Source: JANNVZ01 sp031418455
Lineage (GTDB): Bacteria > Bacteroidota > Bacteroidia > Flavobacteriales_D > Sanyastnellaceae
Direction: 5' to 3'
Assembly (NCBI GenBank): GCA_031418455.1
Contig: JANOXJ010000032.1
Location: 1 to 51,803, forward strand
Length of the DNA stretch: 51,803 bases
The first letter of the stretch is position 1. Each line of letters opens with the position of its first letter. The notes beneath the pieces are model-generated. The model was not told the origin of the DNA. It worked only from the letters and a program-made list of their open reading frames with translations, and made no database searches. Both the position numbers and the translations under genes were made by a program. Of this stretch, positions 8,868-17,214 are shown in pieces.

Positions 8868-9086
8868 ATGAAAAACAATATTATAAAAAATCTGATAGTA
8901 CTAGCAGTACTAATGATTCCCATGCTAATGTTAGCCCAACCAGGCCCACCAGCAGGCGGTGGTCCTCCATGTGGTCCTCCATTTGGACCAGCTTGCCCTA
9001 TTGACGGTGGTGTAAGTCTTTTGATAGCAGCAGGAGTGGCATTGGGCGGCAAGAAAGCCTATTCAATGAGTCAAAAAAAGGCTTAA
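8868..9086 (+). CDS. Small PID-CTERM sorting-signal protein
   Basis: 72-residue exported protein and the presumed substrate of the exosortase encoded next. A signal peptide (residues 1-23, ending MLMLAQ) is followed by a Pro/Gly-rich segment with two cysteines (C35, C43). Then comes a C-terminal tripartite signal: the motif PIDGG at 44-48, a hydrophobic helix (VSLLIAAGVALGG) and a basic tail (KK...KKA). This agrees with my recollection of the Bacteroidota PID-CTERM sorting class. Only about 20 residues lie between signal peptide and motif, so almost no mature domain exists. The ATG at 8868 is chosen over a TTG at 8862. Five bases separate it from the exosortase gene. Function of the mature peptide is unknown. 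Confidence 0.82.
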   Translation: MKNNIIKNLIVLAVLMIPMLMLAQPGPPAGGGPPCGPPFGPACPIDGGVSLLIAAGVALGGKKAYSMSQKKA

Positions 9087-9091
9087 AAACA

Positions 9092-9649
9092 TTGGCATTT
9101 CTTAGAAATCCTTTTTTCCGATTTATTATTGTTGCCACTGGGCTTTATATAGGATGGTACACACTTTATGAGTACTATCTAAAACCCAATACACTGTTTG
9201 ATGATTACATCATAAATAACCTTGTCACCTTAAGTGAGTGGTCATTGAAAGGATTGGGTTATGATGTTATTCCTTACCAAGATTATCCTTTGCGAAGTCA
9301 TATTGGCATAATTGGACCTTCCGGTCCGCTCCAGTCTAAGGGAGTAACGATTGGTGCACCATGCGATGGTGCTGTTCTATTTGCCTTATTTGTAGCTTTT
9401 GTAGTGGCATTTCCCGGACCAATTAAGCATAAACTTTGGTTTATTCCGGCAGGCCTGGTGGCCATACATCTATTGAATGTGCTGCGTGTAATGGGGCTGG
9501 CCATTATAGTATTGATAAATGAAGACTGGCTAGCCTTTAATCATGATTACACCTTTACCCTTATCGTCTACACCTTTGTATTTTTTCTTTGGTGGCTATG
9601 GACCAAAAAATTTGCGCCATCAACCCTTTCGAACAACGAAGCCGCATGA
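9092..9649 (+). CDS. Exosortase family protein (Bacteroidota type)
   Basis: Polytopic inner-membrane transpeptidase-like protease of the exosortase/archaeosortase superfamily, expected to cleave the PID-CTERM signal and pass the protein to an acceptor in the envelope. 185 residues with several membrane helices. The three catalytic residues of the superfamily are visible: C91 in GAPCDGAV, R132 in NVLRVMGLA and H151 in FNHDYTF. It is at the short end of the family, as in single-domain Bacteroidota forms. The start is a TTG at 9092, five bases after the preceding stop; no ATG precedes the first helix. The stop overlaps the next start (ATGA, 9646-9649). Subclass (XrtF, XrtX, XrtN and so on) cannot be fixed without profile searches. 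Confidence 0.88.
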   Translation: MAFLRNPFFRFIIVATGLYIGWYTLYEYYLKPNTLFDDYIINNLVTLSEWSLKGLGYDVIPYQDYPLRSHIGIIGPSGPLQSKGVTIGAPCDGAVLFALFVAFVVAFPGPIKHKLWFIPAGLVAIHLLNVLRVMGLAIIVLINEDWLAFNHDYTFTLIVYTFVFFLWWLWTKKFAPSTLSNNEAA

Positions 9650-10194
9650 ACCAGCGCCATTTTAAAATAGCTGCATTAATTATTGCAGCAATTGTTTTTG
9701 GTTTTTTGCTCGAAATGGTGAAAGTAAATGTGAACTATTTACTCGAAACAAGCGCTAAAATATCAGGGTATTACGCATCGAATACCAATGAGCGCAAAGC
9801 TTTGCTAGAACAAGTAAAAATAAATGCTCCGTACGATTATTACCACAATCACCAGAGAATAGACACTTTAATTGCCCTTTCGCAAGGCCAATTAGAAAAA
9901 CTAAAATGGATTGTGACTCTATTAGGAATTGCCGTGTTTCTAGGCATTAATGCATTTTTAGTAAAATACATCACTCAACAACAAAAGTTGGTTAAATGGA
10001 CGGTTTGGCTTTATGCCATATTCTTCTCTATTTCTTTGCTTTTTTTCGTGTTCGGAAAAGTTACACACACACATGAGTATGCTTATGGCATAAGTCGTAA
10101 AATTGCAGGCGCGTTGCAATCTATGGTGCCACTAATGCTGCTATTGCCAGGTTGGTGGCTATGGAAATCTACTCAAGCACCTGCAAAAATTTAG
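9646..10194 (+). CDS. Exosortase-associated membrane protein
   Basis: 182-residue membrane protein translationally coupled to the exosortase through an ATGA overlap. Hydrophobic segments are at about 7-24, 88-107, 118-137 and 158-173. Between the first and second lies a soluble, presumably periplasmic loop of roughly 60 residues rich in Tyr, Asn and His (APYDYYHNHQR near 61-71). No catalytic motif is recognisable. Bacteroidota exosortases commonly have a dedicated small membrane partner next to them, and I believe this protein corresponds to the XrtX-associated type, but that is from memory. An in-frame upstream start at 9589 would put 57 bases of overlap into the exosortase gene and is less likely. 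Confidence 0.75.
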   Translation: MNQRHFKIAALIIAAIVFGFLLEMVKVNVNYLLETSAKISGYYASNTNERKALLEQVKINAPYDYYHNHQRIDTLIALSQGQLEKLKWIVTLLGIAVFLGINAFLVKYITQQQKLVKWTVWLYAIFFSISLLFFVFGKVTHTHEYAYGISRKIAGALQSMVPLMLLLPGWWLWKSTQAPAKI

Positions 10195-10198
10195 TAAA

Positions 10199-10684
10199 AT
10201 GAAACATTTGAGCGAAATGCCCGACAATGCGCGGGTTTGGATATATCAGGCAAACCGTACATTAACAGAGGATGAAAAATCAGACATTTTGAAATCAGCC
10301 CAAATGTTTACTGATGAATGGACCTCGCATGGCGCTCAAATGGACGCCTCTGTGGAAGTGCTGCACTCGCTTTTCTTAATAATAGCTGCCGATGAAGCTA
10401 AAGCACTGGCTAGCGGATGTGGCATTGACAAATCAGTAAAGTTTGTAAAAGATAGTGGCGAAAAAATTGGGGTTGATTTTTTTACCCGCACTACAGTCAT
10501 ATACTTTGAAGGCAACGAAATAATGCAAAGCCCTTTAAACGTGTTTTGGGCCAAACGCAAAGCCGGAGTAATAACAAGCGCAACCATGCTGTTTGATAAC
10601 ACTATTAAAACCGTTCAAGAACTTAAAACCAAATGGGTAAAGCCGTTTGAAAAAAGTTGGCATCAAGAGATGTGGGCACGGTAG
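10199..10684 (+). CDS. Conserved Bacteroidota protein, often mislabelled 'ABC transporter ATPase'
   Basis: Soluble protein of 161 residues without signal peptide or membrane segment. It resembles a family widespread in Bacteroidota that is frequently called ABC transporter ATPase in databases, yet no Walker A, signature or Walker B motif is present, so that name should not be used. Conserved-looking features are the N-terminal NARVWIYQANRTLT, the central SGCGIDKSV (Cys near 80) and a C-terminal SWHQEMW. It follows the exosortase partner by four bases and so shares its transcript. Function unknown; the link to the exosortase genes may be specific to this lineage. Confidence 0.7.
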   Translation: MKHLSEMPDNARVWIYQANRTLTEDEKSDILKSAQMFTDEWTSHGAQMDASVEVLHSLFLIIAADEAKALASGCGIDKSVKFVKDSGEKIGVDFFTRTTVIYFEGNEIMQSPLNVFWAKRKAGVITSATMLFDNTIKTVQELKTKWVKPFEKSWHQEMWAR

Positions 10685-10927
10685 AACTTTCAATTTTAAC
10701 TATTTATACTTTGTCGCTATAAGCAAAAAGTCAATTCATTGATTTGCTTTGAGGTGCTCATCAGAGCATTCTATGCTTGCATAATAAATTTCAAATAGTT
10801 TAAAATCCAATTCAATTCGCTGATAAGTAGAGCAATAGAAGTAGAAATTTTTCTAAATAATTATTCAATTTCATAACCTTTTTGAGCTAACGTTCGTAAA
10901 GATGCCAAAATTGATCTCACGTTGAAA

Positions 10928-13264
10928 ATGATTATGCTCAAAAAAAACACCCTTAACACACTTGTTATTTTAATAATACTGTGCTTTTCTTTTGATTCCA
11001 GTATTGCATCTACACCCTTGTATGCTATTTCTGCAAACAGCCATAACAGCTTCCTGCTAGGCGGTTGCACCGACATTAGTGCATGCAACTATAACCCAAC
11101 CGCTACAGAAGATGATGGCTCTTGTTGTTATGACAACTGCATGCTGTTTTCAGTAACCGCTGGTGATTATCCTGATGAAATTTCGTTTACAATATTTGAC
11201 TCAAACAACAATATTGTACTCAACCACACTAGTGGAACTCCTCTTCCGGCTACTTATAGTCTTTGCCTTGCCAACGGCTGTTATTCCATTACATTGGAAG
11301 ACATCTATGGCAACGGTTGGGATGGCGCCACCTATGAACTTTTAGATATAAATTTGAATACGGTTATTAGTGGTGGTTATGACAACATACCTGAATACAA
11401 CGCATACTCTAAAACTGTATTTTTCAATTTAGGAGGTAGCATAGAAGGCTGCACTGATAGTAATGCTTGCAATTTTAACCCTGATGCTACATGCGAAAAT
11501 GGCGAGTGCGAATATGCAACATGCAATAGCTGCGGACTTGCTGATGCATGCAATTACGTTGTAGGCGGATTAAATAATGATCTTTGTTGCTATTCAAATT
11601 GTTTGCAATTGGAAATGTATGACCAGTTTGATAACGGTTGGGATGGTGGTATCTATTCTATATATAAAGCAGAAGACAATACACTTGCAGCAACTGGTGG
11701 TTTGCAAGACCTGGGATATGGCTTAGACCAAATATGTCTTGAAGACGGTTGCTATTATATAGAAGTAACAGGTAGCTTTTACCCAGAAGAAATAAGTTGG
11801 GCACTATTTGGAACCAATAGTGGCGACATTTATGGTGATGGTTTAGATTTTAGCTATTTCAAATTCAGTGTAGGCAGCGGAAGTTGTGCAGGCTGCATGG
11901 ACCCAACCGCTTGCAATTATCTCGATTGGGCTAATGCAGACGATGGCTCTTGCTTTTACATGCCATGTGTAGAAAATGACTATAAATCTGACGCTATTGT
12001 CGTACCAGTTAATGCTCTAAACACTTGTATAACTATTACAGGCGATTTATCAATGGCCAGTGCCTCTGCAGAAGCACTTAGCACCGCAGTTACCGGTGAA
12101 GATATATGGTACAAATTCGTTGCTCTTTCAAAAGGAGTAAGAATAGAAACCACAACGGTGAACAACAACATTGTATTGGAGTTGCAAGATGAGAATAACA
12201 CTATGTTGGATGCCGAAGATATTCTTACAACCAAGACCGGTGAAATATTGAACTATGGAAATTTGAATATAGGCCAAACTTATTATGTTGCTGTCAGAAA
12301 CTACGACTCATCTGAAGGTGAAGGTACTTTCAATATGTGCATTCAGAACATATTTGCTTCGGGTTGCAACTTTAATCCGAATGTTACTTTTGTTCCATGC
12401 AGCCGCATAAAAGCACGTTGGGCTGGTAGTGCACAATATTCGTTTACACTAACCAATATAGCCACCGGTATAGCATACAACTATACTTCTACAAGTGGTG
12501 TAGCTTTTCTAAACCTGATAAATGGTATTACACCCAACAACGACTATCAGGTAAAAATAGAGGCTATATGGAACTTAACCAATGGTGCTGGCCAAAGCGA
12601 AGTTGTAAGTGTGCAACCTACAGAAATTTACACCATTCACGTATCTGAAAATGCTCCTGTTCGAATGCGCCCTGCTCAAAACTGCACTACTGCAGGGGCA
12701 ATTCCGAAAAGCAGCTTGTTGCGTGCAATACCTGCTATATGCGGTCATATAGACTTTCAGTGGGAATTTGTAGACAACAACGGCACATCACCTACTATAA
12801 CAGTTATGCGTGGTTCATCAGACAGCTATATTAGATTAAATACTATAACAGCATTGCAACTGGGCCATGCTTACACAGTGCGTGTAAGACCAATATATAC
12901 TGGTGGCATGCCTGGCACTTATGGACCAGCAGACTGTGTGCAATTAGCCGGCACCTCAAGTTTATTCCTTACAGATGATGCTATAACTGAAGATATGGGT
13001 AATGAAAATATGCCAGTAGGCGTTTATCCAAATCCTAATACTGGTGAAAGCATTTACCTTGAAGTATTGAATATAGAAAATGCTCATGTAAACGTATCGA
13101 TAATAGATACCTATGGCAAGCAAGTATTTGCTAAAAACTATGTTGCAGATGAAGATTTAAATACAATCATCTACTTCGAACAAACCTTACCTAACGGTTT
13201 ATATCTAATGAACATAAAGGTAGGAGAAGAAATAGTGACTAAGAAATTTATAGTAAATAAATAA
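10928..13264 (+). CDS. Secreted Cys-rich modular protein with type IX secretion sorting domain
   Basis: Large exported surface or extracellular protein, 778 residues from ATG 10928 (another ATG is at 10934; a TTG at 10922 is possible). Signal peptide to about residue 28. The N-terminal half carries repeated Cys-rich modules (GCTDISACNYNPTA, GCTDSNACNFNPDA, CGLADACNY, GCMDPTACNY), at roughly 46-71, 174-196, 202-225 and 322-347. Two 'NGWDG' beta modules (near 129-133 and 236-240) alternate with them. A domain resembling bacterial pre-peptidase C-terminal domains lies near 350-475, then fibronectin-like stretches. The last 80 residues (VYPNPNTGE... to ...KKFIVNK) form a type A T9SS sorting domain, so it should leave the cell through the Por/T9SS machinery. 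No catalytic domain was recognised; adhesion is a guess. Confidence 0.85.
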   Translation: MIMLKKNTLNTLVILIILCFSFDSSIASTPLYAISANSHNSFLLGGCTDISACNYNPTATEDDGSCCYDNCMLFSVTAGDYPDEISFTIFDSNNNIVLNHTSGTPLPATYSLCLANGCYSITLEDIYGNGWDGATYELLDINLNTVISGGYDNIPEYNAYSKTVFFNLGGSIEGCTDSNACNFNPDATCENGECEYATCNSCGLADACNYVVGGLNNDLCCYSNCLQLEMYDQFDNGWDGGIYSIYKAEDNTLAATGGLQDLGYGLDQICLEDGCYYIEVTGSFYPEEISWALFGTNSGDIYGDGLDFSYFKFSVGSGSCAGCMDPTACNYLDWANADDGSCFYMPCVENDYKSDAIVVPVNALNTCITITGDLSMASASAEALSTAVTGEDIWYKFVALSKGVRIETTTVNNNIVLELQDENNTMLDAEDILTTKTGEILNYGNLNIGQTYYVAVRNYDSSEGEGTFNMCIQNIFASGCNFNPNVTFVPCSRIKARWAGSAQYSFTLTNIATGIAYNYTSTSGVAFLNLINGITPNNDYQVKIEAIWNLTNGAGQSEVVSVQPTEIYTIHVSENAPVRMRPAQNCTTAGAIPKSSLLRAIPAICGHIDFQWEFVDNNGTSPTITVMRGSSDSYIRLNTITALQLGHAYTVRVRPIYTGGMPGTYGPADCVQLAGTSSLFLTDDAITEDMGNENMPVGVYPNPNTGESIYLEVLNIENAHVNVSIIDTYGKQVFAKNYVADEDLNTIIYFEQTLPNGLYLMNIKVGEEIVTKKFIVNK

Positions 13265-13290
13265 TATTCATTCTCAATCATACAACATTA

Positions 13291-13320
13291 AAAAAGGCCT
13301 GCAATGCAGGCCTTTTTTTT
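13291..13320. terminator. Bidirectional intrinsic terminator
   Basis: A near-perfect hairpin, GGCCTGC / GCAGGCC flanked by A5 on the left and T8 on the right, sits between the convergent T9SS-protein gene and the M28 peptidase gene. The A and T flanks let it work on both strands. Confidence 0.85.
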
Positions 13321-13337
13321 ATATTCTATATACTCGT

Positions 13338-14759
13338 CTATTTCTTTGCCGGAACGCCTGTTTGGTCTAACAGATAAATTAACGATGTCATGGCCGCTGC
13401 TCCAAGTTTCAATTCGCGTTCATTTACATTTTCAAACACATCGTTATTGCTATGGTGATAATCAAAATATTTTTGACCATCCACTCTTAAACCAAACAAT
13501 GCTACATCATCCGCTTCATCTTTCTTAAGCGGACCTATATCCACACCGCTTCCACCTCGTTGGGCTACGTAGAGCGAAAATTTTTCTAATAGCGGTTTCC
13601 ATGATTGAAATAATTCTAACTGATAGTCATTGCAGTCGCAACTAAATCCCAGTGGAGTAAAACCACCCGCATCGCTTTCCAATGCCGCCACTTGCATTAG
13701 GTTTTGGGCCCTGCATGAGTCTGCATACACTTGCCCACCATCGTTTCCAAATTCTTCATTAATAAACAAAACAATGCGTATGGTATGTTTGGGTTGGTAG
13801 CCTAGCGCCAAGAGTGTACGCAACACTTCTATACTTTGCACTATGCCCGCTCCATCATCGTGAGCGCCCTCGCCTATATCCCAACTGTCCAAATGCCCAC
13901 CCACTGTTATGTACTTATCCGCAAACTCAGTTCCTTTTATTTCGGCTACCACGTTGGCCTGCATGGTACGCGGATACGCCTGTGCTGAAAGTTGCAGAGT
14001 AAATTTCAAATCAGGATTTAGTTTTAAATCAGCACTCAATTGTCTTGATGCTACTGCGCTTAATGCAGCAGCGGGTATTTGCGGAATACTGTCTTGATAT
14101 CGTGTAGCGCCTGTGTGCGGGTAATTGTCATTAGCAAGAGTTAAAGAACGAATAAGGCAGGCCACAGCGCCATATTTAGCAGCCTCGCTTGGTCCCTGGC
14201 CGCGTATAGGATATGCTCCGCCATAAGCAGCACCGGTATTTATAAGCATGGGATCCATGGCCTTATTAAAGAAAACAATTTTGCCACGCACTTTCTCCTC
14301 GCCCAGTGCTTTTAACTCTTCAAAAGATTTTACTTCTACTACCTCAGCAGTAATTTCACCATTGGTGCCTACTGAACCGCCTAAAGCAGTTAGCGCTGGT
14401 TTCACAACTATTTTTTTTGATTTTCTTTTGGATAACGAATTATCAGCAATGCAATATTTACCATACTCATTGGCACCTCGGCTCCAATGTGGCACTTCTA
14501 CTGGCATAAGAAAAACATTAGAAGGCTTATAGGATTGTAAAGTACTCTGTCCCCACTCTATAGCCTTAGCTGCACTTTCGCTACCAGCCAAGCGTTGGCC
14601 AATGTTCTTACACAAATATCGCAGATTGTTGTAGCACGCTCCATTTAAAAGCACCTCGTTATATATCCTGTCCAACATTATTGAATCCTTTGACGATGTA
14701 GTCTGAGCAGAGGCTACAAGAGGAAGCAGACTAATTATAACTAAACAAATTCTTTTCAT
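13338..14759 (-). CDS. Secreted M28-family zinc peptidase (carboxypeptidase Q-like)
   Basis: Exported metallopeptidase of 473 residues with a signal peptide (1-19, ending VASAQ). Zinc ligands of family M28 are recognisable: H289 in GGHLDSWD, bridging D301 in GAHDDGAG, the catalytic E335/E336 pair in LFINEEFG, D363 in ESDAGGF and a C-terminal His in DYHHSNND. Between about 120 and 260 lies a protease-associated (PA) domain (GQGPSEAAKYGAVACLIRS). This layout matches plasma glutamate carboxypeptidase/carboxypeptidase Q-like enzymes that release amino acids from peptides in the periplasm or outside the cell. It follows the SDR gene by 36 bases on the same strand, probably one transcript. Confidence 0.92.
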   Translation of the reverse strand: MKRICLVIISLLPLVASAQTTSSKDSIMLDRIYNEVLLNGACYNNLRYLCKNIGQRLAGSESAAKAIEWGQSTLQSYKPSNVFLMPVEVPHWSRGANEYGKYCIADNSLSKRKSKKIVVKPALTALGGSVGTNGEITAEVVEVKSFEELKALGEEKVRGKIVFFNKAMDPMLINTGAAYGGAYPIRGQGPSEAAKYGAVACLIRSLTLANDNYPHTGATRYQDSIPQIPAAALSAVASRQLSADLKLNPDLKFTLQLSAQAYPRTMQANVVAEIKGTEFADKYITVGGHLDSWDIGEGAHDDGAGIVQSIEVLRTLLALGYQPKHTIRIVLFINEEFGNDGGQVYADSCRAQNLMQVAALESDAGGFTPLGFSCDCNDYQLELFQSWKPLLEKFSLYVAQRGGSGVDIGPLKKDEADDVALFGLRVDGQKYFDYHHSNNDVFENVNERELKLGAAAMTSLIYLLDQTGVPAKK

Positions 14760-14795
14760 TTTAAAGTGTGCTTTTACTTATTGATCACATACAAA

Positions 14796-15560
14796 TTAAA
14801 TCATAAACGAACCATTATTAATGTCCAAAGCCTGGCCAGTAATAGAGGTTTGCTGGTTGCTCATAATATATTTTACAAATGAGGCTATTTCCTTTGGTTG
14901 AGATATTTTATTAAGCGGTACGTAGGACATTTGCTCAGCAAAACTTTGCTCATACTCTTGCCCTTGTCTGTCGGCTAATTTTTGAATACCTGCCTTAGCC
15001 ATTTCTGTTTCCACCCAGCCCGGGCAAATGGCGTTAACCAATATTTTATCTGAGGCAAACTGAAGCGCCATAGACCTTGTAAGTCCAAGCAATCCGGTTT
15101 TTGCGGTGCAATAGGCCGTATAGTTTGGAACACCAAACCTGGCTAAACATGAAGAGGTAATAACAATATGTCTATACTCATCATTGGCAGCTTTCAAATA
15201 GGGCAGACACTCCATAATAGTAGTATAGGTGCCTGTAAGATTTATAGTCAATATTTCCTCCCACCTATCATTTTCGCCATAGTGATTTTCGCCACCAATA
15301 CCTGCATTAGCGAACACGCCACATAGGTTTAAATTATTTGCATCAATAGACTTGAAAAAATTTTGCCAATGCTCTGCATTCCTCACATCCAAGGCAGCCA
15401 CTTTGTGCTGAAGCTTGTTGGGCAATAAAGCCAGTGTGTCATGCAAAGTAGACTGATGGCGGCCTACAAGGATAAGAGCCACATCATTTTCCTTTGCAAA
15501 CTCTATACAGGCCGCTCTGCCAATGCCAGAACCAGCTCCGGTAACCACATATGTTTTCAT
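14796..15560 (-). CDS. SDR-family NAD(P)-dependent oxidoreductase
   Basis: Classical short-chain dehydrogenase of 254 residues. The cofactor motif is GAGSGIG (8-14), the structural NAG motif appears as ANAGIGG, and the active site as Y...K in NYTAYCTAKTGLLG with an upstream catalytic Ser in ITSSCLA. The PGWVETEM segment after the active site is typical of FabG-like members. The substrate cannot be told; 3-oxoacyl reductases and hydroxysteroid- or sugar-type dehydrogenases share this layout. It is divergent from the nitroreductase gene and followed by the M28 peptidase. A TAACTTTG element lies just upstream of its start. Confidence 0.88.
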   Translation of the reverse strand: MKTYVVTGAGSGIGRAACIEFAKENDVALILVGRHQSTLHDTLALLPNKLQHKVAALDVRNAEHWQNFFKSIDANNLNLCGVFANAGIGGENHYGENDRWEEILTINLTGTYTTIMECLPYLKAANDEYRHIVITSSCLARFGVPNYTAYCTAKTGLLGLTRSMALQFASDKILVNAICPGWVETEMAKAGIQKLADRQGQEYEQSFAEQMSYVPLNKISQPKEIASFVKYIMSNQQTSITGQALDINNGSFMI

Positions 15561-15579
15561 TATTAATTTTTGTTTTGGC

Positions 15580-15587
15580 CAAAGTTA
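15580..15587 (-). promoter_or_regulatory. Candidate -7 element upstream of the SDR/M28 operon
   Basis: Minus-strand TAACTTTG matches TAnnTTTG about 20 bases upstream of the SDR start codon. No good -33 TTG at the expected distance was found, so support is only moderate. Confidence 0.4.
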
Positions 15588-15612
15588 GATAGGCAAAGCC
15601 AATATCCTCAGT

Positions 15613-15620
15613 TAGTTTTG
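15613..15620 (+). promoter_or_regulatory. Candidate -7 element upstream of the nitroreductase gene
   Basis: TAGTTTTG matches TAnnTTTG and would place the transcript start near 15627, about 34 bases before the ATG at 15661. No convincing -33 element was seen. Confidence 0.4.
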
Positions 15621-15660
15621 GGGCATCATTATTCTTGACAAAAAAAACAAAGACACTAAG

Positions 15661-16245
15661 ATGAAATATAACTTGAGCGAAATAACCAATCTCATCCGCT
15701 CGCGTAGAAGCGTATCTCCTGAAAAATACACTGACCGTAAAGTACACCGAGAGCAAATAGAACTGATACTCACCAATGCTACTTGGGCACCCACACATGG
15801 CTTGACACAGCCATGGCGATTCAAAATTTTTCAAGAGGAAGGACTAAAAAAATTAGGTGAATTTTTACCTGAGTTGTATAAGGCCAAAACAAATGAAGAA
15901 CTCTTCAAACAAGCTAAATATGATAGATTAAAGGAGCGCACAGAAAAAGTTTCGGCTATTGTAATGATTTGTATGGAAAGAGACAAAACAGGAAAAATAG
16001 CCGAGATAGAAGAAATAGAAGCAGTGGCTTGCGCTGTGCAGAATATGATGCTCACATGCACTGCTTATGGCCTTGGATGTTTTTGGTCATCGCCCAAATA
16101 CATCTATACCAGCGAGATGAATGAGTTTTTAAAACTAGATGCCCATGACAAGTGCCTTGGCATATTTTACATAGGATATACAACAGAAGATTGGCCCAAA
16201 AGCCATAGAAAACCACTTGAGTATGTAACTGAATGGTTTACATAA
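15661..16245 (+). CDS. Nitroreductase-family FMN oxidoreductase
   Basis: 194-residue protein of the nitroreductase fold, which binds FMN as a dimer and uses NAD(P)H. The N-terminal FMN-phosphate-binding pattern LIRSRRSVSP (about 11-20) and the THGLTQPWRFKIF segment are characteristic. A later AVQNMMLTCTAYGLGCFWSSP stretch, a hallmark helix-loop of the fold, precedes the GIFYIGY strand near the C-terminus. Physiological substrate unknown; members reduce quinones, nitro compounds or flavins. The next gene's longest frame overlaps its 3' end, suggesting co-transcription. Confidence 0.9.
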   Translation: MKYNLSEITNLIRSRRSVSPEKYTDRKVHREQIELILTNATWAPTHGLTQPWRFKIFQEEGLKKLGEFLPELYKAKTNEELFKQAKYDRLKERTEKVSAIVMICMERDKTGKIAEIEEIEAVACAVQNMMLTCTAYGLGCFWSSPKYIYTSEMNEFLKLDAHDKCLGIFYIGYTTEDWPKSHRKPLEYVTEWFT

Positions 16246-16280
16246 CGCTTTTTTTTCAAGAATTGAAAGAACAAAATAAA

Positions 16281-17051
16281 TTGAAGACATCAATAAAAAA
16301 CAGAGCGCATCAAAGCGCAACATTAGTCTGCCTTGCACTTTGGTTTAGCGCCCTAACAGCTCAGCCAAACACCACCAAATTTGGCATTCAACTTAAACCA
16401 ATTATTCCTGCTGAATTTATAGGAACCGGACCAGAAGTAACAGAAACGGAAGACTTCTCCGTGCGCATGACTCCTAAAACAGGAGTAAATTTTGGAATGA
16501 TAGTGCGCAAAGGAATCACCAAGAACCTAACCTTTGAAACAGGCATCAATCTTATTCAGCGTAATTATGAATTAAAATTCATGCACTCTCTATTACCCAA
16601 ATCTCAGCTATTACGTTTTAGGTTAATTGGCTATGAGTTGCCTTTGCAAGGAGTGGTGTATGTGCGTTTAGGCAAAAAAATTTATATGAATGCAAGTGGT
16701 GGATTTTCGATAGATTTTTACCCTAGCAATGTTCAAAGTTTCAATTTCCTTCGCAAAGACACTAACGTATTTGAATACAACCAAACCACTTTTAGAACCA
16801 GATGGGTGCAACTGTCATTATTAGCCAATTATGGTTTTGAATATAGAAGTGAGAAGAGTGGATACTTTTACATAGGCACTACTTTTCACAGGCCTTTTGA
16901 AGCAATTGGAATAACCGAGGCATCGTTGTCAGTAAATTCAGATACATTTAAGCTTGAAAAAAATCTGCGTGGCACCTACCTAACCGCTGACTTCCGCTAC
17001 TACTTCATGGATAAACCGGAGAAACACCCAAATTCTCCACGGTTAAAATAA
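16281..17051 (+). CDS. Outer-membrane beta-barrel protein
   Basis: Exported protein without recognised catalytic domain. From the TTG at 16281 it has 256 residues and a standard signal peptide (KTSIKNRAH then LVCLALWFSALTAQ); an in-frame ATG at 16233 would add 16 residues before it and overlap the nitroreductase gene. I prefer TTG because the signal peptide then has normal length, but ATG cannot be excluded. Alternating polar/aromatic strands (FGIQLKP, FGMIVRKGI, LTFETGINLIQRNYELKF, YFYIGTTFHRPFE) and a C-terminal strand YLTADFRYYF resemble the small Bacteroidota beta-barrel families (PorT/OMP_b-brl type). Function unknown. Confidence 0.72.
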   Translation: MKTSIKNRAHQSATLVCLALWFSALTAQPNTTKFGIQLKPIIPAEFIGTGPEVTETEDFSVRMTPKTGVNFGMIVRKGITKNLTFETGINLIQRNYELKFMHSLLPKSQLLRFRLIGYELPLQGVVYVRLGKKIYMNASGGFSIDFYPSNVQSFNFLRKDTNVFEYNQTTFRTRWVQLSLLANYGFEYRSEKSGYFYIGTTFHRPFEAIGITEASLSVNSDTFKLEKNLRGTYLTADFRYYFMDKPEKHPNSPRLK

Positions 17052-17214
17052 TAATAAAAGAAATTAAATATTCTGAAACATTTGGAACAGGGTGGGCGTA
17101 CAACCTCGCAACCCAACTATAGATACTAACGTACGCATTTTTAAAATCATAGCATTAATCCAGCGTTTCTTTATTCTTTAGGCGGGCAGAATTTATTCAC
17201 TTAAACTGACCCAT

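Noticed and set aside
8849..9052. Minus-strand Pro/Gly-rich frame opposite the PID-CTERM gene
   Set aside because: Mirror of a Pro/Gly-rich coding stretch; no recognisable protein features and it opposes a well-supported operon.
17096..17136. Inverted repeat GCGTAC ... GTACGC in the 17052-17214 gap, considered as attachment site or RNA stem
   Set aside because: Arms are only six bases and 29 bases apart, with no U-run or flanking mobile genes; likely chance.
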